This document shows, piece by piece, positions 55,453 through 64,000 of a DNA stretch of 64,000 nt. Made by a program: the position numbers and the translations under genes. The notes below the pieces were generated by a model that was not told the origin of the DNA, made no database searches, and saw nothing but the letters and a program-made list of their open reading frames with translations. How positions within the stretch are numbered: position 1 is the stretch's first letter; each line of letters begins with the position of its first letter. The DNA comes from Isoetes taiwanensis (Eukaryota > Streptophyta > Lycopodiopsida > Isoetales > Isoetaceae). Where the stretch lies: NCBI GenBank assembly GCA_021234155.1, contig JAJEKV010000035.1, positions 10,666,407-10,730,406 of the forward strand, read 5' to 3'.

Positions 55453-56640
55453 TTACACCCATTGGAGCACGAAGCTCCTCCCAATACTAGAAATTGCCGC
55501 ATCAATAACCACATAGAAACCTGTCAGCTGCCTCCTCAAGATCCTAAGGGAAGCAGCTATTCGATGGGCCCCTGTCCCAACCTGGATAATGCTTGTTATA
55601 AACTCTTTTGCAGTGAAGAGCTGGTCACCCTCTGGAGGATACACCTGGGTATCAGGACGAGAATCAACAATCCTGGAGCTTATCAAAGAGGGATCCAAGC
55701 TTAAGACGAGATGGCCCGTCTTCCCTGCGGAATTCCCATCGGCCTCCATATCTATCCTACAAGAAAGCATCACCACCACAAACCTATGCTGAAAGAAAAC
55801 AAAACAGAGACACAACTGAAGCTGTACATCAAACAAGCTACTCATGAGTCAGCCAACTGCCATGGTGTGATCTCGAGTGTGAATGGGGATGTAATCCACA
55901 CCATGATCAGGAATTTCAGGCTCAGGACTGAAGGATGGATCATGAAGATCCTGAAAGTTACAATCCATCTCATCAAATGGCACAGAATCATCCCAATATT
56001 GTTAGCGCCCAGGGCCATTCCATTCAACAGGCATATAACCTGTAGGCAAACCAAACAGAATAGTTCTAACATCAGATGGCATGCAGTGGGCAGGATTCAA
56101 GAGAACCCTCCACGCGGCACGAACTCTATGTTCATTCACATGAGCACTGTTGGAAGGAATGCTCCAGCTGCTGCTCAAAGTGTACTTCCCACTTCTGAGC
56201 ATCCTGAAAACAGTAAATATCAAGCTAGGAGTGAGCCAACGGCCATCATGATAAAATACAAAGTGTGCTGCCTTATTCAACAGATTCCTGTTATCCAACA
56301 TACAAAGGCCCATTTGTGTCCCCAGTACCCCATCTTACATAGAGATTTTTTTTTTTCCTTCTCAATCATTGATTCAGATATGTTGTGGAAGTGGTAAGAA
56401 TAGTGCACCTTATCTACGTCCTTCATGCAATACCCCAACATGCCCTCAAAGCACTGTAATCTGTTATTCTTCAACACCTTACACACTAAAACAACAGCGG
56501 CCGAAATGAACAGGCTGCCGAAATGGACATGGGCCATTCCAATTTGAAGGCCATGATGCTGGCGACATCTGCAGCAGCTGAAATTAGCATCAGCTTGGAT
56601 GATCAACAAGTATGGCAGCGCCCACACGTGGCCCTATCCG
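55453..56640 (-). pseudogene. Putative HUH-type replication initiator-like relic
   Basis: Four overlapping minus-strand frames read as one decayed gene. The first contains GHVWALPYLLIIQAD, then MAHVHFG at 56520-56542, then LGYCMKD at 56418-56436 followed by DKVHY. A His-hydrophobic-His pair about 33 residues before Tyr-x-x-Lys matches the order of motifs II and III of single-Tyr HUH endonucleases. These nick DNA for rolling-circle replication or transposition. The next frame (NLLNKAAHFVFYHDGRW, MLRSGKYTLSSSWSIPS, VRAAWRVLLNPAHCMPSDVR) continues downstream after a shift. An acidic stretch and IIQVGTGAHRIAASLRILRR follow. No helicase domain is visible. Assignment is by motif only; the copy is broken and inactive. 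Confidence 0.35.
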
Positions 56641-57524
56641 CCTGTGGCAAAAAATGTCCGCTCCACCTTTGCTAAAAAAATTCCATGCTCCTTTCAAAGA
56701 AAAAACCTAGGTGCCAGCATCATATTTATATGTATTTCAATACGAATACGCCATTTAACCTTCAAGAATCATATGTTACAAAAAGACAGTTTTTTATTGT
56801 GGAACGTTATCTCCTTTCACTTATTACTCCTTGCTGTGGCAAGGCTAGTCCACTAACATGAACAATGACATGAGACAAATTCATGGCTAAGGATCCTTTC
56901 AAGTATAATACCTTTTCAATGATCATTGAAATGGTCACTTGAAAGATACAACTTGCAAAAATTGTATAGACAAAGTACTCTGTATGTCTTAATATGTATA
57001 GACATTGGCAGGCTATTAGAAGAAAGATTCAACCCGTCTTGAGAATTTCCATTCATTGTAGACAAGACATCTGTCTGAGGATGCCTCATTTTCCAGTGTA
57101 CAAATGTTGCATCTTCAAACCTTTAATTTCTTTATGCTGTTCAAATTTGATGCCTTGCAAGTCCCACACACTGGGTCAAGAGGCTGCAAATCAAAACCAA
57201 GCAAAGAGCAATGAAGAACATGTAGTCCACCACTAGAAGTAGACTTGTACTACTGAAAAAGTGCAGGAACGACATATATGGTGTATGCATTAATAGACTT
57301 GGACTACTAAAAAAGTGCAGGAACGACGCATGGTGTATGCAACAATCAATAGGAGAGATTAGTCTAGAAATGTAACAGCTACAAATGGGAGTGTATTGGC
57401 TCAAGGGCAGATAATTTATGGGCATATACAACACAACAATCAAAGAGGAAGGCTTAGTGACTAAACTCAAGATTCATTGGCTTGCTACACGTTCAGAAAA
57501 TGCTTTTGAAGGTAGATATTAGAA
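56641..57524. other. No gene seen
   Basis: AT-rich DNA. A short duplication at 57237-57330 repeats GACTTG.ACTACT.AAAAAGTG followed by CAGGAACGAC.... No coding content is recognised. Confidence 0.45.
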
Positions 57525-57809
57525 ATGAGAACTCAAGGAAAGGGGAGAAAGTCCAAGAAAGTTGGTTGTAGGGATGAGCTAAACCTAGGTGAAGTGAGTA
57601 TACTATGCTATGATTTCAAATTGAAATCTGACAATCGTCTACGCCAGAGGACAATTAGCTTACTTAAGAAGGCATGTAATTACGAGAACGAAGATGAAGA
57701 AGGGAGTGGTGGTGGCAATGCTTCACCCTCTGTTGACAGTGCCAAGGAAGATAACTCAAGCACTTCCTCAAGTGACAGTGAAAGAAGTGAAGATGATGAA
57801 GATAAATAG
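57525..57809 (+). CDS. Short unrecognised frame with acidic Ser-rich tail
   Basis: The frame encodes 94 residues. The first half is basic (MRTQGKGRKSKKVGCRDELN) and the middle reads LRQRTISLLKKACNYENEDE. The last 30 residues are acidic and Ser-rich. It may be the end of a decayed transposon protein or chance. No family is recognised. Confidence 0.2.
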   Translation: MRTQGKGRKSKKVGCRDELNLGEVSILCYDFKLKSDNRLRQRTISLLKKACNYENEDEEGSGGGNASPSVDSAKEDNSSTSSSDSERSEDDEDK

Positions 57810-58681
57810 TGATTTTTGTTGGGGGAGGGGGGGATCAAAGTACAATTTTATTTCCGTTTTTTTTAACCTCATTTTAGCCCCCCTTTGTTTAAAAAAAAAG
57901 GGAAGAAATCTTTGAGGAATATTCCTTTTGCTCTAGTTTCGCTGATTTGCTCCCGTTTAATACGCAGTAGTGTTATAAGCCAGATGATTCGTCAAGTCAA
58001 TAGACTCCCTACTTTCCCTCCAACCTTTACCAGCCTTTCTTCTAATGCTTAAAACTCTGCCCAAGTATCAAAAAAATATTTTCTCCCCATTAGAAGTTCC
58101 ACATTTATGTTTTAAAACCTTGTCTTTGTCTCTTTCTACTTCAAAATACACTGCACAATTAGAGCCAATTCCAAATGATGTTGCAATATTGATATTCTCC
58201 ATTAAAGCATAACTTCTTATTCTAGTTAGATTGTTCTTGAAAGCTACGGATTTTTATTAAGAGGATTGACTAAGGTTGCCTTGTACACCTTCTTGTCACT
58301 TGCACTGTTCTTTCAACTTGCACATCTCTTTCTAATTCCTACTTATCTAGCATGTCATCAAAGACATGCCTCATCTCCAACTCTGCTCGTTGTTACAATA
58401 CCTTTCGTGATCTGAAATATGATCTTCGTCAGCTTCTAAAAGATCTGATTTATCCTCTACTTGATAACAATATAGTTGCTTGTAATAGCTTGAATGAATA
58501 TAGTCCTCTAGCTGTTATAGTGTGCTCCACTGCATTGAGTTATCCTTGCCCACTATACCTACCTGCTTGCATAACTCTTTTGCGTGTATAAACCCTTCCT
58601 GCAATGCAATTATCGCTTTTGCATCTATGCTCACTTTGCTATAATCAGATATGTCACAGTTACTTCCTTTCCACCTGCTGC
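57810..58681. other. No gene seen
   Basis: AT-rich DNA between two relics. A frame at 58352-58591 (+) has no recognisable motif. Confidence 0.4.
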
Positions 58682-59480
58682 TCATTTGCGCTCAAGGTCT
58701 TTCCAGATATTTTCTTGTTTTACATGAGCTTTAGGAAATAACAAATCTGATAGAGCTTGAAATTGCGCCACATTATTTAGAGCACCTATACTCTCAGTCA
58801 GATTTGCACCAAATCTCTCATACCTTATCATTCCTCCAACTCTAGAGAATAATTTCTCACAAGCATTTGAACCCGTGAAAGCTAATGGCACTGGCAGATT
58901 GTTGCAACATGTCTCTAAAGTACTTTATTAGTATGATAGGACAATTGAATATCCATGAGCATTTCATAGCTTATAAAATTCTTCCCAAGAGGATAGATAT
59001 CATGATTAACAATCCACAACCTCTAAAGCCTAGGGCATAACATTAAAATAATATATTTGCCAACAAATGAAATGAAGAAAAGTATCTCGATAAAGTTGAC
59101 ATCAGACCTCGAAAAGAAGGTACGGTCGAAGCTGCCCTGATCCTTGACCTTCATGCGAGGTGACAAGAATATATCAATGTATAGTGATACTATGTGGAGG
59201 CAAGTTTCAGTTCGCAAAGTTCGAATTTGTAGAGCATCTGTGTCACTTCTCAATTTCCTTAAATAAACTTGAACGTTTCTAGCAGCGATTCTTTGGGCAG
59301 CTTTCCAATTTTGTTTATCTTTCCTTTCAACATCTCCTACTTGTAGTCCATGTTCTCCAACACATAAATTAAACGCGTGCCACATATCATTTAATGTCAG
59401 TAACTCTTCACCGAAATATAATCTCCTTGGCACATTGTCTAAGGGATTTAACTTCTTTCCATCTCATATCTTATACTAGA
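58682..59480 (-). pseudogene. Transposase relic (hAT/P-like C-terminal region)
   Basis: Minus-strand frames read in order LYFGEELLTLNDMWHAF, NWKAAQRIAARNVQVYLRKL, RLWIVNHDIYPLGKNF, and PLAFTGSNACEKLFSRVGGM, ending with LTESIGALNNVAQFQALSDL. The last stretch resembles the C-terminal dimerisation region of hAT-type transposases (where P..S..CER.FS.G is usual). Stops and frameshifts separate the parts. The N-terminal DNA-binding domain is not seen. It was probably a transposase of a DNA element whose ends I cannot identify. Confidence 0.5.
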
Positions 59481-61560
59481 AAATTGCCCACCTTCATTGG
59501 GCATTCCATGTGATTGTACATGTAGAGTGGGGTTCTAATATGTGGGGTATTAATGTGTCGCATTTATTATGACATGTTTTATTTTGAAGAATTTAAATTA
59601 AGACCATTAAATAGAAATGAATATATGAGAATAGAATAGATACTATACAACTATCATATTCTCTTCAAACTTCCTTGAGGCAACATTCTGGATGCCCTTG
59701 TCGATATTCAAAAGGATCAAACGACGTGGGTTCCTTGCCATTAGTCTATTTCAAGCCCCAAGTGCATAAAATTTAAACAACATTCATACAATCTATTCAC
59801 TTCCACTCGATCTCTTCCTCTATAGAAGCACCCGCAATAACTCTTTAACATGTAATGGAACATGGACTAAGATATATGTTCTAACATAGGCATTGAAGAA
59901 ACTTCATATATGTGATATTAAATGAAAGATGTGGCGATGCCATCTTGGACCCCCCAGACCTAATCCAATGCTTGTATGCCAAATCGAATCCAAAAAAACC
60001 ATGGCATTTGAATTTCATGCCTTTTCATTTTTAAGTGTTGTTAATCTGATGCTACTCCTGCAATGATAAATCTTTTGATATCCACATGCCCTCCAAGTGC
60101 CCTAGAGTTGCAGTGGTCTTGAGTGCAGTGGTACCACAATAAATAAATTGTTAAATTTGCAATTAAAAGTGGGTCTAAACCTTGTTATGCCCACGATTGC
60201 CGCATATATCACAATAGATATATCCACCTGCTTTTACAGATTATCCTGTTAATCAGGTGCCAAAACTACAGCCCCTACCACGTGTTCAAAACATGGAGCG
60301 TCCATTTCAACATTCATTTTTCATCATGCAATCATGCATTTCACGTGTTCAAAGCATGATGCATCCATTTTCACATCCTGGATTCATGCATTCCATGATG
60401 CATATCTTAAGTTGGCACCACATGAAAGAGCGTGGCATAGGTAAGTAGCAAAATTATTGTCGCCGTTTTGTCTTGCAATGCACGTGTATTAAATTTAAAA
60501 CACGTGGCCACATACATGTGGATATCATTTTCTCTTCCATGTTTCGAACAAATGTCCCAATGTCAATATGTCCATGTAAGAGGTATAGTCAAAACAATTG
60601 CAAATTTACCTAGTGCGAGACCCTTCTATATCGATCGAGAAATGCCCAACAATCTCCAAGGGAAGCAAGTCAAAATGTGGGTTGGAACAAATAAGGAAAG
60701 GTTATATATCTTCTAGGGAAATATTGGCAACACATAAAAGAAATATTGACCAATAAATTTACAACTTATTATGCTTTACAGATGTACAATTTATTTTCTT
60801 CAAAAAATAAATGCGCCAATTATCAATCTATATTTCAAACTGCATGTTCAATGTGGTGCTTTGCATGCATTGTTGATATCAAGAACTTGGATGTGGCAAA
60901 TTTCGACATGCTTTAGGTAAATTTACAATTGTTTCAATGCTTAAGACCTTGGAAGGGCATTTAAAAGGAAATTGCAATGTTTTTTCTTAGAGATCCTTCT
61001 AGCAAGAAAGAAGTGGAACCAGATCCTTCTAGTAAGAGAGAAGCAAAAGTTGGCGGCAAAAGAAAATGACCTATCAAAAGTTGTTAGAAAGGACCCAAAA
61101 TTTTGATTGATCCCCATTGGAATCCAATATTCATTCTCATATAAATAAACGAAAAACAAATACAATAGCTCAAATTCATTAAATCCATTAGCATATAAAT
61201 CGAAGAATTACATTATCTTGAAATAACTATTAGATCGGTTTGAATGCCACAGAACATAAAGCGGTAAATTAGCAGCTCCTAATGTGAAGCTAATTTTAAT
61301 TGCACGTTCTGCCCTGCAATGTTCTATTCTATATATGTAAAAATAGGGTGAATATTCTACTGCGTCCACCTGTTATGCCGTGACACGTAACATTAATTCT
61401 TTTAAAGAATATTGAATGAAAATCAAGTCATGTTCGTTTTCAATTTTTACTCTGCGTTCTCCTCTTCAGCGACAGTTTTAGTCAACAATTTGCATTTTCA
61501 CCTTGCTTTCCGTCCAATTTCAACCTGCAGAATATATTTTACTTTAATTTCACATTGCAT
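59481..61560. other. No gene seen
   Basis: AT-rich DNA. At 60264-60400 the words CACGTGTTCAAA, ATGATGCATCC and TTCATGCATTCC recur irregularly. A pair of near-identical words (AGATCCTTCTAGCAAGAAAG / AGATCCTTCTAGTAAGAGAG) lies at 60991 and 61021. No frame has recognisable content. Confidence 0.45.
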
Positions 61561-61660
61561 GAATGACCTGGAGGCAAGGATTTTGGCGTGTCAGCAATGC
61601 CTCCATGCTGTTGGGCATTGGCACTTCTTCCACGCTGGAATCCGTGCCTCCAGGTCATTC
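61561..61660 (+). ncRNA. Long imperfect hairpin, microRNA-precursor-like
   Basis: The arms 61561-61590 and 61631-61660 are inverted copies. The outer 22 positions have one mismatch, and the inner eight positions pair fully if G-U pairs are allowed. The 40-base loop region can form a further stem (CAATGCC with GGCATTG). Size and near-perfect arms fit a plant microRNA precursor or a small inverted-repeat element. No flanking target duplication is seen and I do not recognise a known microRNA. Confidence 0.4.
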
Positions 61661-63740
61661 TTGTATATCAAATGCACATTTGATAGTAATCGACAATGGG
61701 TATGGACATTCAGTAATGGGCATTCCGTAATACTTAATTAACTCTAAACTATCATTTACCGAGCTACTAAAGCAAAAGACATATTGCTATGTCACTGTCA
61801 ACCAGTCATGTTGCACGTCTTCTAAGCCTTCTTCTTTGTGGGTATACCGAGAGGCAAGATTTGACATGTGTGCAGTCGTATGCAATTCTTTGTGGCAGAA
61901 ATAGAATATACGCCAGAATATGAAGATATCAAAGCATTCCTATTTTCATAGTTTCACTGGTATACATGAGACATATTTAAATGAACATCATATCTGTAAT
62001 TTTGCCTCTGCTAGCTTTGGAAAATCACTGCTTAGTTTATTCAAGTTTCATCAGCGCAATAAGAAAACATCATTTGCACAATTACACGAGAATGTGGCTC
62101 AACATCTATTTGCACAATCATATGACAATGTGGCTTAGCATTTATATGCACAATCACATGACAATATGCCTCAACATCTATTATCTATTATAAAGATTAT
62201 AAATATTAGGAGAATTTCTACAGATGTGCTGCGACTCTTTTAAAACCTTGGGCTGGAGACTTGGGGTCCATAAGAGCAACAACTTAGCATGTTCCTTTTC
62301 ATAATATAGTGATCCACAATATTTGGGAACGCAGCATTATGTGAGATAGACAGACTATGGTGTTTTCCGCAGGATCCAAAGTTCATCATGCAAGCTATTT
62401 ATAAATGCCAAAGGATAAAGCTATCGAGATGTCAGAATTGGGTGCATGCATTAATACTAAACCCTGTCAATTCTACGAGTACACTGGCATGTAGCCAACA
62501 TCTAAAAGCTTACTTTCTATGTGCCTGCTCTTACAATGAAAAAACTTACTGGGTTCTCCTCGCCTGCTCTTCTACGCAAATCTCTACATGGGTTAGATGG
62601 CTAAAAAATGAGAAAAAAATTAGAGAATTTCCAGTTGAATAAATTTGGATCAATTCCTTTGTATTGTAACTTAAGGAGCAGCTCACAGGGTAAGATGCAT
62701 ATAGAATTTGTGAATTCGATATGATGAAAAGAGCAAGAATAGAAGGAAAACATAATAACATGCAAAAATTGTCGTCTCCAGACCTCCTTTTTATAAATCT
62801 AATCTTTCCTAAACCAAACCCTACGTTCTTGATGATGATCAAAAATATTGCATTCCTGCCATCTCCAATCAATCATGCCAACACCTAAAGGCGCAGACAT
62901 TTTTTGCTATGCCGAAATGAAATCTTGTGCTCTCTCGACCTGCGAGTCTGCCAAAATAGCCATGGCCATTGGCACACAACAAATCCCACAGAAGAAGCTA
63001 TATCTAATGTATGGCCATGCCTTAAATCATGCACAAAGTAATGCACAATAATGCTTTGTGGTAAATTGACCACTCCAATCTACTTTCTCAGCATTGGCTT
63101 CAACGTCCTATAAAAATCATGGAGCCTAGAGTCTCATTCACCTTTCCAAAATGAATAAGTGCTTGCTCCCTGACTCCTAGCCTAAAATGTGCATCCTGTT
63201 ATATAAAGAGGCATTTTTGGCTCGTGGTTATAACATGTTCTGTCAAATAAAGAGATGTTAATGCTTAGTGCTCAGAAAGGACCTATAGCTGACTCACAAT
63301 GCACACTGCTAATTCAAAATGCAGCACTCATATGAGGCATAACCCATGAATCTCAGGATGTGTGAGAACTGGAACTGTTTGGATTTAAGTATTCAGCCCT
63401 TTTCTGAACTGAAACCAGGAAACCAAAACAAAATATTTCTAAGAGACAATGGCTGAAGATTTTCTATTAAATGCAGAAAAAGTGTTCATGAATAAACATT
63501 ACATACAAGAAGCATTTATACTAGGAAATTGACACAGATATCCAACAAATAGATAGCTTTTACAACCATTTGGCATTACGGCCACGACTCAATGCCATAA
63601 TTTTGCAACTTGCATGATATAAATGATAGATAAAATGAAGCGAATAATAAACTGAAGGAATGACCTAATATTTTAGCCTTCAAAATTCGTATAGAGATCT
63701 GTCCTAGTAGATAGAGTAGAGGCAATGATTATATATGATT
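61661..63740. other. No gene seen
   Basis: AT-rich DNA with the 36-bp repeat listed separately. Overlapping frames at 62848-63073 on both strands have ordinary-looking composition but no recognisable family. Confidence 0.4.
62076..62183 (+). repeat. Three-copy tandem repeat, 36-bp unit
   Basis: GCACAATYAYAYGASAATGT followed by GGCTCAACATCTATTT-like sequence starts at 62076, 62112 and 62148. The copies differ at few positions. Confidence 0.75.
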
Positions 63741-63746
63741 AGGTCA

Positions 63747-63925
63747 GCAAGAGAGCTTGTTGACCATGCTTAGGCTTGCAAAAGAGTAGTATATGCCATT
63801 TTTTCATGCTTCAAGTGTTCATGATACATTGACTATTCATAATACATGGACTATAGCATTGAGGGCTTGCTGACCATGCTCAGGCTTGCAAAAGAGTAGC
63901 ATATGCCCCTTTTTTTTTTGAAGAA
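63747..63925 (+). repeat. Spaced duplication
   Basis: CTTGTTGACCATGCTTAGGC...AAAGAGTAGTATATGCC at 63748 recurs at 63868 as CTTGCTGACCATGCTCAGGC...AAAGAGTAGCATATGCC. The unit is about 55 bases. The second copy ends in a T10 tract. Confidence 0.7.
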
Positions 63926-64000
63926 CTTGTTTTACTTCATATTATACACTCAAAATATTACAAAGTACTTCCAGAAGTAAGAAATGTCCCTGAAGCATCA

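Overview
The window looks like nuclear DNA of a vascular plant with a large, repeat-rich genome. It holds spliced genes with GT-AG and some GC-AG introns, PLS-type pentatricopeptide repeat (PPR) genes, a plant-type SUD1/CER9 ubiquitin ligase, a plant-type dolichyl-diphosphatase and nested LTR retrotransposons. Gene density is very low and many gene relics are decayed, which suggests a fern or gymnosperm. That placement is inference only. Nothing here looks bacterial, and I found no rRNA gene, CRISPR array or convincing tRNA gene.

Layout. 1-1.05 kb: the 3' part of an LTR ending at a tRNA-iMet primer-binding site. 1.05-4.6 kb: decayed repeat DNA with two tRNA-like (SINE-like) modules. 4.8-6.7 kb (-): an FCP1/NIF-like HAD gene with possible upstream exons. 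7.7-9.26 kb (+): a PPR gene whose C-terminal E region is decayed. 9.3-16.2 kb: gene-free, with several tandem duplications. 16.3-17.0 kb (+): an intact dolichyl-diphosphatase. 18-20.7 kb: a duplicated dispersed repeat around a MITE. 24.2-36 kb: broken MAP65 and ABCC-transporter fragments on the minus strand. A Ty3/gypsy element (25279-35118, TSD GTTAC) is inserted into an ABCC exon, and that element carries a deleted Ty1/copia element (27624-30300, TSD AGTTA). 41.6-42.3 kb (-): a PPR pseudogene. 44.1-48.4 kb (+): an intact nine-exon SUD1/CER9 (DOA10/MARCH6-like) gene. 49.3-59.5 kb: a graveyard of unusual mobile-element-type genes: a putative DDE-like transposase, an HAD phosphatase-like gene, a coiled-coil/RING-like gene, a putative HUH replication-initiator relic and a hAT-like transposase relic. 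60-64 kb: mostly AT-rich DNA with short tandem repeats and a strong 30-bp-arm hairpin at 61561-61660.

The genes most likely to be functional are SUD1/CER9 (ER-associated degradation), dolichyl-diphosphatase (ER dolichol recycling for N-glycosylation) and perhaps the HAD gene at 4.8 kb. The PPR gene at 7.7 kb may be expressed but is probably shortened. The rest is mainly mobile DNA and broken gene copies. The most interesting observations are the 49.3-59.5 kb cluster, the three-level nesting ending in an ABCC H-loop exon, the partially tandem 3' LTR of the copia element and the microRNA-like hairpin.
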